Positions 15,800 through 23,653 of a DNA stretch of 27,242 nt are shown here, in pieces. Below the pieces are notes generated by a model. The model searched no databases and had not been told where the DNA came from. It saw only the letters and a program-made list of their open reading frames with translations. The stretch's first letter is position 1. Each line of letters starts with the position of its first letter. Both the position numbers and the translations under genes were made by a program. This DNA is from Pseudomonadota bacterium. GTDB lineage: Bacteria; Pseudomonadota; Alphaproteobacteria; Sphingomonadales; Sphingomonadaceae. The stretch is taken from contig JAEXAY010000006.1 of assembly GCA_023457895.1 (NCBI GenBank), positions 1 through 27,242 of the forward strand, written 5' to 3'.

Positions 15800-18700
15800 T
15801 TATTCCTTGGAGCCAAACACATCGACGTGCGCGGCAAACTTTTGTGGCCACTGTGAAACGTCCGCAAAATCGAGCACCTGCCAACCTTTGTCCTGCAATA
15901 CGCTGGCGGTCTGCCCATCCACTACGGAAAGAAATACCAAAGCACGAGATGCCTTGTACTGGGCTGCGGCGATGGCCGCGCCATTGTTGACGGGTACATT
16001 GACCGCATCAGGTTGTCTAGCCCCGGCCTGGCGGAGTGCGGACAGCCAGGCGTCGAGCAGCTCGTCTTCTGAAGTCGCTGAGGCAATGGCGGCCGGGCTG
16101 TTCGTTACGGGCTGCACCTGGGCATTGGCCAGCGCGACCAGCAGCTTGAGCGCATCCGCGTTACGGCGGTTGATGTGCTCGTGATCCGGCTGATTGAAGT
16201 AGGAGAGCAGGCATTGGTAACAGCCGGCCTCGCATTGATGATTGCCAAGTGCATCGGTCTGCTCCAGTGACGGCAGATCGTCCAGCGTCCAAACGCCGCT
16301 CTGCGGTGCGCGGTAGTGAATCAGTTGCAGGGCATTGCTGGCGACGAGTGCAAGGTCGTCGCGATGATTTGCCAGGCGAGTGAGCACACCCGCACCGCCT
16401 TCGGCCGCTTCGTAGAACAGCAAGGCGCGACGTTCGTCGGACTTCGGCAGGGGTTCGACCACCAGTTCGGATTCCTCGATCTGGAAGGTCATTTCGATGC
16501 CACGCTTGAGAGCAGCCTGCAGGGTAGCCATGGCCTCCAGCGACAGGGCATGTAGAGGTGTGAATATCAGCAGGTTGCGATGATCTTCCACAAAAGGAAC
16601 GATGCGCTGGGGCGTCACCTTTTCCAGCAAGGCATCGTCGTTGCCGTTGTCGTCTTCCGCATCCGGCGTGTCCTGCTTGCTCCAGGTGCCGGTAATGGGA
16701 TTGATGTAGAAGCCCAGTTGCTCCTTGTTCTTACGCCTGCGCCAGCCGCGGTTGATACGCCAGATTTGCGCAGCAGGCGCATAAGTGAGTTCGCCCAACA
16801 ATTCTTCGCCCAGCCGGACTTCGGCTTTCTGCTTCTGAATCTGGCCATCGGGCCCGGGCAGGAAACGGTAGGTGGTCTGCAGCTCGAAGCCCTGACGCTG
16901 GCGTTCCTCGTCGTTGATGGAGATGCGCTCGGTAGCTACCGTCTCCACGGTTTCGATGCGATAGAGCTTGCGCACCCAATCTTGCTCGGTGAGCAGGGCA
17001 TCACAGTTCTCGCAGCGATTGACCAGCGGCTGTTCGCCGCCCGGCTCGCCGAGATGGCCGTAGCCGCATTGGCTGCACACCAACGAGGCAATGGTGGCCA
17101 ACTGGCCGCTGCCGGAAATGTGGTCTGTATTGCCTACGTTGAGCTTGGCACGCACCACGCGGTACATGCGGCCCTGGTGATAAATGAGGCTGCGGGGGCC
17201 AAATTCGGACAGGGCCAGGAAGCGCGGACGGCTGACCATGCTGCCTTCGTCATCCTTGCCATTGACGGCCTGGCCGCCACGGGCGGGAATCCAGGCCATC
17301 AGCGGCAGGCGCGGGAAGTTGTAGCCTGGCAAAAAGCCTTGGCTGGCCAAGTAGCGATAGGTATAGAAATCATTGTTCTGGCCGTTGCCGGACTTGAGCA
17401 ATACGGCGTACTGGCGCGCGGCGTCGCCGTAGCGGCGCTGGGCATTTTGGCGTTCCGTGTGCGAGGCGGTATGGCTCTTGACGATGCGATCAGCCATATC
17501 CATCTGTTGGCGGGTAGCATCGAACAGCACGCGCCAGCGCTCCAGCGCCCCAGAGAACGCTTGCGCCGCGTTGTCGATGACCTGGCGCACATAGTCAGGC
17601 GTGAACCAGGCGCTGCCTTCAAGCTCGCCCTCAAGCTGGTCGATGACCCGTCCGGCACTGGCCAAGGCACGCTGCTGGACAGCCTGCGCCCGCAGTGCTT
17701 CGTGCAAGGGCTGTTTCAGTGGTTTACCGGGCTGGTCGAGATCCAGCATGGGCGCAATGCTGTCGTCCAGCGGCACCTGGGTGCTGGCCAGCCAGACCGC
17801 TTGCAGATGGCTGTCAATCAAGTCACGGTTGGCCAGATCGAGTGTAGGTGCACGTACCACGCCATGCACCATCTCGCTGGCATTGTAGAAGAACCACTGG
17901 TCATGCGGGCTGAGTGCCGCGCAGTAGGTGATGACCAGTGCCTGCTGGCCCGAACGCCCCGCACGGCCGCTGCGCTGGGCGTAGTTGGCCGGGGTTGGCG
18001 GCACATTGCGCAGGTACACAGTGTTGAGTGCGGAGATATCCACGCCCAGCTCCATGGTGGGAGAGCAGAACATCACCGGCAGACGCTCCAGCGGTGCTTC
18101 GTGAGCCGGGTTCTGCGCCCAGTCTTGCCTGTCCTTTTCGGTGTAACGGAAACGCTGCTCCAGCAGTTGCCGGCGCGGTGCATCCACCTGGGCCGTATGT
18201 TCCTGGGCCTCGAAATCGAACAGCGGATGTGAGGGCTGACGCAGCAGGTCGGCAATGCTGAGATACAGCGCACGGAAGTACTGGTTGATGCGATTGCTTT
18301 CTGCCGGTGCGTCATCGGCAATCAGGCACCAGTCCATGGCGGCTGCGTTCAGACGCCAGCCAGCAAGCTGCGAATCAATGGCATGTTTTTGCACATAACC
18401 ATAGTTGCTGGCTGCCTTGAGCATGTCTTCGATCAGCTCAGTCCATTCGGCGTCTTTCCACTGCGCGACTTCGCCGGCACAGGCGCTGGCACGCCAGAAA
18501 TCGGCAGCCTTTATTTGCCGCAGCAGTCGGGAGCGTGGGCCACCGGTCACCAGCTCGGTGCGCGGTTTGCCCTTGTATTCCGGGCGCTTGCCGAGGATGA
18601 GATAACGGCCGGTATCGAGTTTCTCGTCGGAGGCAAAAGCCCAGCGTTCATTCAGATAGGTGTGGGCGCTGGTACGTGCCTTGTCCTGCTCGACCGGGTC

Positions 18701-21076
18701 GAGGTAACGGCTTTCCAGGCACAGATGGCGACGCAGCGTGTCGAACAGTAATTCGTACAGAATTGCTCGCTGCACCGCCGTCAGTTTGTTCAAGGTGCTG
18801 TTTGCGGCAAAGATGCTGGTGTCAGCGCTAAAGGCGGCCAGGTCTCGGTACCGAATCTGCAACAGGCCAAGCTGATCCAGATTCGGATTATTGAAGCGCC
18901 AGCCACGCCGCAGATCGCGCAGCAGCCGGTAGGCAATAATGAATCGCAAGGTGCGTTGCGCTTCTTGTCGGGCCAGTCCCATGAGCTTAGGGGTACGCAG
19001 ATACTCCACCAAGGTCGCTTCATCGACTCCTTGAAAGCCAAGGGCCTTGAATACGCTTTCGGCCAAGTGTTCTTCATCGAGTTGGCCGCCGCTGCCCTGT
19101 AATGCGCCGATCAAGCCGGCACGCAGCGTCAGCAGGAAAATGAAGTCGTTGAAATGCCCTGCCTGCAGAGCGGCATCCTGGCGGTTGTCGGTAAACCCAA
19201 GCAACTTGCGTGGGTCAGGCTGCCCTAGCGCAGGTTCGGAAAGTGCGAACAATTGCTGCAAGGCCGCCAGGGCAATCATGGTAGTGGCCGAAGAGCGGCC
19301 TTCGCCGGACAGGCTGGAGAGGCGGTTGGCATCCTTGCCGCGGGCTTCGTGTGTCGTGCCGCAGTTCAGGCAGAAGCGGAACTTTCCCGGAATGAACCAG
19401 AACTCCGTCCCCGAGCCCGTTTGCCCTTTGGCATCGACCGTGACCATATAGGGAACGGCATTCTTGTAGGCTGGCTTGATTTTGGGTTCGTTACGGCTGA
19501 GGTCGATCCAGGTTTCCGGCAGGTCTTCGAGCAGGCCACCGTATTGCTGCCCGGGCACCAGTGGGCACAGGAAGCCATAGCTGGCGGTGTCGTCTTCTGC
19601 TGCGATATCGTCGATTTCACGCGGGCTGAAGCTGACCGGTTGCTGTGCGTGCCAGACAGGCAGATACTCCTGGCCGCAATCGCGGCAGAAATGCGTGGGG
19701 TAAAGCAGCACATTCTCTTGCTGCCGCCCCGGTGCGAAACGCTGGGCATCGAGCGTGACATGGCGCTTGCCTCGCTCTTCCAACGTGGTGAGCACCTTGC
19801 CAGGTCCACTGATGAACTGGTGCAGCTTGAACGCGAAAGGCGGCCTGCCCTGGGGCGTGCGCACATCATGGGCAGCCACCAGAAAGCGCTGCAGAGCGGC
19901 GCGAGCGGCTTCAGGCTGGCAGCCCGCATCTTCGGCGAGACGGTAGCTGGCCTCTTCCAGCGTCATGGGTTTCGCGCGCCTTGGAGGCTCGTCCGCAGGT
20001 AGCTCGATACCCAGGTTCAATTCCACCCAGATAGCCAACGGATCATCGCGAAAAGCGTCGAAATCAGCCCAGATATCCTGCTTTCGCGCAACGGCTTCCG
20101 ACAGTTCTGTGCGGATGGCGTTGACATCCTTGAGTGGGTTGGTGACGCGCTCCAGGGTCTCGCCGATGACATCATGCTCGGTGATCCGGGTGCCAAACAG
20201 TTTGCTGGCCACAGCAGCCACCACGCGGTTGCGGTCAGCTTGGCTGCCTGCGCTGGACATGGTGGCAGACGTGCCGATACAGACCAGTTGCTCGGTTTTC
20301 AAGCGCTCCCGCAGGCGACGCACCAGCAAGGCAACGTCCGCCCCTTGACGGCCACGATAGGTATGCAACTCATCCAACACCAGGAACTCAAGTCCCTCGC
20401 AGTGTTCCACCACGCGCCGATCCACTTCGTCGAAGCGCGTGAGGATGTACTCCAGCATCATGAAGTTGGTGAGCAGGATATCGGGCGGTTCATCCGCGAT
20501 GGCGCGGCGTTCCGTCTGGCTTTCCTGGCCGGTGTAGCGCTTGACGGTGAAGGGGCGGTGCTCTGGCGCATAGCCATGCAGAAACTTGTCGAGCTCTTCC
20601 AGCTGGCTGTTGGCCAGAGCGTTCATCGGATAAATCACAATGGCTCTGGTACGTGCTTTGCCATCGGAGTCCTTGGCCTTGAGAAGGCGGTCGATGACCG
20701 GGATGAAAAAGGACAGGGACTTGCCCGACCCCGTTCCGGTTGTGACCACATAGCTCTGGCGTTCCTGGCCTTTGGCCAGGGCTTCCATTTGGTGCTTGTA
20801 AAGATGCAGGGGACTTGGCTTGCCTTCCGTCTTCCCAACCTGAAAGATGTCTGCGCAGGCAGGATGCAGGACCCCCTCCGCCACCAGATCCTGCACTGTG
20901 CCTTGACGTTGATAATTCGGGTTGATCTGCACCAGCGGTTCAGGCCAATAGCGGCCTTGCGCATATTGATGCTCGACCTCGGCTTGGATATCAGGTGCGG
21001 CGATGCGAACGAAACTGCGGGAAAAGCTGCCGTATCGTTCGATGAGCTGGTCGCGGAACTGGAAAACGTTATCCAT
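15800..21076 (-). CDS. Giant DEAD-like helicase with DUF1998-type C-terminus (DrmA/DrmB- or DruE-like)
   Basis: 1758 aa. N-terminal superfamily 2 motifs: TGTGSGKS (113-120), VIYPMNALANSQ, VLDELHTYRG (DEAH box as DELH, about 237), IGTSATM (about 267), and QRSGRAGRSGQQALVITYC (motif VI, about 1037). Cysteine clusters suggest zinc binding: CRDCGQEY, FCLNCGTTHE, CSQCGYGH with CENCDALL, and CEAGCYQCLLSY near 1615. The segment around 1559 (EGGAGVLTRL) with the last cluster marks a DUF1998-like end. DISARM normally splits helicase (DrmA) and DUF1998 protein (DrmB) in two; here one polypeptide could do both. The length also resembles Druantia DruE. GAGGA lies 7 nt before the start, 9 nt after the Fic stop. 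Confidence 0.86.
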   Translation of the reverse strand: MDNVFQFRDQLIERYGSFSRSFVRIAAPDIQAEVEHQYAQGRYWPEPLVQINPNYQRQGTVQDLVAEGVLHPACADIFQVGKTEGKPSPLHLYKHQMEALAKGQERQSYVVTTGTGSGKSLSFFIPVIDRLLKAKDSDGKARTRAIVIYPMNALANSQLEELDKFLHGYAPEHRPFTVKRYTGQESQTERRAIADEPPDILLTNFMMLEYILTRFDEVDRRVVEHCEGLEFLVLDELHTYRGRQGADVALLVRRLRERLKTEQLVCIGTSATMSSAGSQADRNRVVAAVASKLFGTRITEHDVIGETLERVTNPLKDVNAIRTELSEAVARKQDIWADFDAFRDDPLAIWVELNLGIELPADEPPRRAKPMTLEEASYRLAEDAGCQPEAARAALQRFLVAAHDVRTPQGRPPFAFKLHQFISGPGKVLTTLEERGKRHVTLDAQRFAPGRQQENVLLYPTHFCRDCGQEYLPVWHAQQPVSFSPREIDDIAAEDDTASYGFLCPLVPGQQYGGLLEDLPETWIDLSRNEPKIKPAYKNAVPYMVTVDAKGQTGSGTEFWFIPGKFRFCLNCGTTHEARGKDANRLSSLSGEGRSSATTMIALAALQQLFALSEPALGQPDPRKLLGFTDNRQDAALQAGHFNDFIFLLTLRAGLIGALQGSGGQLDEEHLAESVFKALGFQGVDEATLVEYLRTPKLMGLARQEAQRTLRFIIAYRLLRDLRRGWRFNNPNLDQLGLLQIRYRDLAAFSADTSIFAANSTLNKLTAVQRAILYELLFDTLRRHLCLESRYLDPVEQDKARTSAHTYLNERWAFASDEKLDTGRYLILGKRPEYKGKPRTELVTGGPRSRLLRQIKAADFWRASACAGEVAQWKDAEWTELIEDMLKAASNYGYVQKHAIDSQLAGWRLNAAAMDWCLIADDAPAESNRINQYFRALYLSIADLLRQPSHPLFDFEAQEHTAQVDAPRRQLLEQRFRYTEKDRQDWAQNPAHEAPLERLPVMFCSPTMELGVDISALNTVYLRNVPPTPANYAQRSGRAGRSGQQALVITYCAALSPHDQWFFYNASEMVHGVVRAPTLDLANRDLIDSHLQAVWLASTQVPLDDSIAPMLDLDQPGKPLKQPLHEALRAQAVQQRALASAGRVIDQLEGELEGSAWFTPDYVRQVIDNAAQAFSGALERWRVLFDATRQQMDMADRIVKSHTASHTERQNAQRRYGDAARQYAVLLKSGNGQNNDFYTYRYLASQGFLPGYNFPRLPLMAWIPARGGQAVNGKDDEGSMVSRPRFLALSEFGPRSLIYHQGRMYRVVRAKLNVGNTDHISGSGQLATIASLVCSQCGYGHLGEPGGEQPLVNRCENCDALLTEQDWVRKLYRIETVETVATERISINDEERQRQGFELQTTYRFLPGPDGQIQKQKAEVRLGEELLGELTYAPAAQIWRINRGWRRRKNKEQLGFYINPITGTWSKQDTPDAEDDNGNDDALLEKVTPQRIVPFVEDHRNLLIFTPLHALSLEAMATLQAALKRGIEMTFQIEESELVVEPLPKSDERRALLFYEAAEGGAGVLTRLANHRDDLALVASNALQLIHYRAPQSGVWTLDDLPSLEQTDALGNHQCEAGCYQCLLSYFNQPDHEHINRRNADALKLLVALANAQVQPVTNSPAAIASATSEDELLDAWLSALRQAGARQPDAVNVPVNNGAAIAAAQYKASRALVFLSVVDGQTASVLQDKGWQVLDFADVSQWPQKFAAHVDVFGSKE

Positions 21077-21085
21077 GTAGAGTCC

Positions 21086-22186
21086 TCACTGATCCATCTT
21101 GCGGTCAATCGCCAGAACCGCTGCTCTATCCGAGGAGCCTGCTGTGACGCGCTTCCACTTTGCCCCTCTTCCCTTGCCAGTCGATTCGATCAATCCCTCT
21201 GACTTCATCGCCCGCAGCACCAGCCGTACCATGTCCCGGCTCACGCCCGGGCAGGCCTCTTCAATCTCGGAAATCGAGAATGGCAGGGTGCGCCCCAGGA
21301 CTTCCGTCCGCACCCGGTCGCCTTTGCTGCCACGGCCACGCTCGATGGTGCCGACACGCTCCTCGAACTCGCGGTATGCCCGTAGCAAGGCTCCCCAGAA
21401 GTAGTCGAGCCAGGGCTTTACGTCGTGCTGCCCCTGGTGCCAGCCCTGCGAGCTGGCTTCCAGCGTTTCGTAATAACCTTCCTTGGTATCTTCGAAGATG
21501 CGTTCCAGGCTGATGTAGCGACCCACGGCATAGTCGAAGTGATAGAGCAGCAGCAAGGTCAACAAGCGGGACATGCGACCGTTGCCGTCCGGGAAGGGGT
21601 GGATGCACAAAAAGTCGAGCATCGCCAGCGGCGCCAACACCAGAGGGTCGGCCAGGTGCTGGTCCAGTGCGGTGGCGTAACGTCCGGTCAGATCCGCCAT
21701 TGCCATCGGTGTCAGGTGCGCAGCCACTGGCTGGAAGCGCAGACGGGAAGTGCCATCCGGGCGACGCTCGATGATGTCGTTATTGGTAGCCTTCCAGCGC
21801 CCGCCCGCCTGCGGCATGTAGCGATACAGCAGGGTGTGCAGTTGCAGCACTACGCCATCGCTGAAGGGCATGTGCGCGGCAGATTCGTGGATCAGCGCCA
21901 GGGCATCACGGTAGCCGGCGATCCCCTGTTCGGAACGGCTCTTGGGGATTGCGTTGCGGATGACCAAAGACTTCAAACGCGAGGGCGCTACGACAACACC
22001 CTCCAGCCGGTTGGATGACTCGGTGGACTCCACTACCGCGATCTGGCGTAGCCCCTTGAGGGCTTCGGGCGACTGCGCGGCGTAGAGTTGCTGCTTGCCC
22101 TGGTACTCGCCCAGTGTGCGCAACGTGGCAGCCTGGGAGCCATCGAAGCGAAGCGCGGCAAGGTACTCGGGTGTGAGCGAGTGCAT
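21086..22186 (-). CDS. Fic-family AMPylase with N-terminal inhibitory motif
   Basis: 366 aa. The catalytic Fic motif HPFPDGNGRMSRLL lies near residue 195. Near the N-terminus the sequence ESSNRLEGVVV contains the autoinhibitory pattern S/T-x3-E-G/N (Ser58, Glu62, Gly63), so it belongs to the class with a built-in N-terminal inhibitory helix. The last 100 residues form a winged helix (FSISEIEEACPGVSRDMV, then LVLRAMKSEGLIESTGKGRG). Fic enzymes transfer AMP to hydroxyl groups of proteins. It is the first gene of the defence operon; the helicase starts 9 nt after its stop. The start at 22186 has no good ribosome site. Its target and its link to the defence genes are unknown; it may regulate them or act as a toxic arm. 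Confidence 0.88.
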   Translation of the reverse strand: MHSLTPEYLAALRFDGSQAATLRTLGEYQGKQQLYAAQSPEALKGLRQIAVVESTESSNRLEGVVVAPSRLKSLVIRNAIPKSRSEQGIAGYRDALALIHESAAHMPFSDGVVLQLHTLLYRYMPQAGGRWKATNNDIIERRPDGTSRLRFQPVAAHLTPMAMADLTGRYATALDQHLADPLVLAPLAMLDFLCIHPFPDGNGRMSRLLTLLLLYHFDYAVGRYISLERIFEDTKEGYYETLEASSQGWHQGQHDVKPWLDYFWGALLRAYREFEERVGTIERGRGSKGDRVRTEVLGRTLPFSISEIEEACPGVSRDMVRLVLRAMKSEGLIESTGKGRGAKWKRVTAGSSDRAAVLAIDRKMDQ

Positions 22187-22208
22187 GGAAATGTAAGCCC
22201 AGGCTGTC

Positions 22209-22252
22209 TAAATGGGGTAATCATAGCCATTAAATGGGGTACTGTCTCTACA
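22209..22252 (-). promoter_or_regulatory. Candidate operon promoter with twin 11-bp repeats (or an IS21-like end remnant)
   Basis: On the minus strand TACCCCATTTA occurs twice (plus-strand TAAATGGGGTA at 22209-22219 and 22231-22241), exactly 22 bp apart, with CTGTC on each outer side. GAGACA (22243-22248) and TATGAT (22220-22225) are 17 bp apart and make a good -35/-10 pair reading toward Fic; one repeat lies in the spacer and the other just downstream of the -10. Two explanations fit: a repressor-controlled promoter for the operon, or the tip of an IS21-family element, whose ends begin TG and carry repeated motifs. No transposase is nearby. Confidence 0.5.
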
Positions 22253-22336
22253 AATACCCTGTTATCAGTCTCTGACTACTCCATTTCCTCAGCTTCTTGA
22301 TTTTGACGTGCAGCATCTCCTCGGCATTCGCCACCC

Positions 22337-22525
22337 TCATATATTTCCCTTTACTGGCTCACCTTGAGGGTCTGGTTTCAGGCCATGCGTACGAGCGTAC
22401 TCCAACACCAGAATTTCGATCATTGAGGCCACCGAGCGACGCTCACGATCAGCCGCCAAGCGCAAAAGCTGCTTGATCTCGGCGGAGGTGCGGATGGAAA
22501 GGGTTTCGTCCTTCAGGCGTGACAT
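22337..22525 (-). CDS. Small ribbon-helix-helix (Arc/CopG-like) protein
   Basis: 62 aa. The sequence TLSIRTSAEIKQLLRLAA followed by ERRSVASMIEILVLEYAR has the beta-strand/helix/helix layout of ribbon-helix-helix DNA-binding proteins, with a short charged tail. Such small proteins repress their own promoters or belong to toxin-antitoxin or island-maintenance modules. There is no partner toxin immediately next to it, although the Fic gene starts 150 nt downstream on the same strand. It could bind the repeat sites just below it (22209-22241) or the palindrome above it (22551-22570). Confidence 0.7.
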   Translation of the reverse strand: MSRLKDETLSIRTSAEIKQLLRLAADRERRSVASMIEILVLEYARTHGLKPDPQGEPVKGNI

Positions 22526-22550
22526 GGCGGCGTCTCGTCATTGATGTCAC

Positions 22551-22570
22551 GCAAATGTACTGCATTTTGC
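22551..22570. promoter_or_regulatory. Imperfect 20-bp palindrome upstream of the ribbon-helix-helix gene
   Basis: GCAAATG and CATTTTGC flank a 5-nt centre between the divergent recombinase stop (22592) and the ATG at 22525. Position and symmetry suit an operator, possibly autoregulatory for the small protein. The sequence alone does not show who binds it. Confidence 0.35.
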
Positions 22571-22591
22571 CTCACCCCGCCATGATTCTCT

Positions 22592-23653
22592 TCAGGGGGT
22601 GACTGTCTTGCTTGAGGCTGCTCGATGGTGCGGCGCCTTAGCGGTAGCCAGCCTCACGGAGCGCTCAGCCTCGATGGCGATAGGATGCAGGGCATGCCGG
22701 CTGCTGGCCTGATTGGCTTGCCCGTAGTGTCGCCGTGTCTTGGCGCTGGCATGTCCCAACCCCTGGCTGACTGAGTCCGCAGCCGCGTGCCGTTTCAGGT
22801 CGGCCGCCCATTGGTGGCGCAGGCAGTAAGCCGTGATAGCGTGCTTGTGCTTCGGCCAGAGGCTACGTGCTAGCCGACGGACTTCGACGGTAAAGTTGAC
22901 CGGGCTGTCAATGCAAACGAGCAATTCCCGCCGCCCCGCTAGACGGATGCGCAGAGCCTCCAACAATGGATGAGGATCGTGTGCTCCATAGGCGATCAAG
23001 CGGTGCGGCTGGCCTTGATGCGCCTTGACCTTGGCGCCATCGATCTCGAAATTGATCTCGCCCATGTCGTTGCGCGGATTGTTCACCCAGCGAATGAGCA
23101 CGCCGCGCCGCAGTTCTTCCGGGCGGCAGCCGGTCAGCGCGGCGACCAGAATCGCATCGGCATACTTGCCTTTCCCAGCGCGCTGATACAGTCGCTCGCG
23201 CCAGTCGCCGGGGAGGCCGCGCAAGGCTTGCCGCTTGCTGGCACGCTTGCGGCGCTCATCGGTAGGGCCGCTTTGCCAGGCTACCTGGAACTCGCGCAAC
23301 ACCGTCCGCTGTTGCTGCAATTGGGCATGAATGGCCATTACTTGCAACCTGTCCACAGGTCGAGCAGAGAGTGCGGAATGCAGGCTTTTCAGCTGCTCGA
23401 CAAGATCGGCGTACAGGCAGTAGCGAAGCGCTGCGAGGCGTTTGTAGAAGGTTGTCGGACGCTGGGTGGCAGTCAAGACTTCCGCCACCCCACCTTCGGC
23501 ATAGCGAGCGCGCTGTAGTAGCGTGCGGCCAAGCTGGCGATAGTCCTGCCTGGTCTTGCTGCTCAAGGTAGCAAACTCATCGGCCGGGAGCATGGCTTGC
23601 ATCTCGCGCCGGCAACTCTCGATGAGCGCAACCATCTCATCCGCGTCGATCAT
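22592..23653 (-). CDS. Divergent tyrosine-recombinase-like protein of the island
   Basis: 353 aa. The C-terminal half has tyrosine recombinase boxes: VAALTGCRPEELRRG (Arg I), ITAYCLRHQWAADL (Arg II box), QGLGHASAKTRRHYGQ (His III and the Tyr nucleophile). In the Arg II box the first His of H-x-x-R is a Tyr, so the active site is altered though most key residues remain. The N-terminal half is helical and likely a core-binding domain. The start overlaps the stop of the winged-helix gene (ATGA). Proteins like this accompany AlpA and winged-helix genes in integrative islands in addition to the main integrase; the function may be dimer resolution or an accessory recombination step, but this is inferred. 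Confidence 0.75.
   Translation of the reverse strand: MIDADEMVALIESCRREMQAMLPADEFATLSSKTRQDYRQLGRTLLQRARYAEGGVAEVLTATQRPTTFYKRLAALRYCLYADLVEQLKSLHSALSARPVDRLQVMAIHAQLQQQRTVLREFQVAWQSGPTDERRKRASKRQALRGLPGDWRERLYQRAGKGKYADAILVAALTGCRPEELRRGVLIRWVNNPRNDMGEINFEIDGAKVKAHQGQPHRLIAYGAHDPHPLLEALRIRLAGRRELLVCIDSPVNFTVEVRRLARSLWPKHKHAITAYCLRHQWAADLKRHAAADSVSQGLGHASAKTRRHYGQANQASSRHALHPIAIEAERSVRLATAKAPHHRAASSKTVTP

Noticed and set aside
16580..18232. Plus-strand open frame of 550 codons
   Set aside because: It is antisense to the giant helicase and lacks motifs; GC-rich genes often give such frames.
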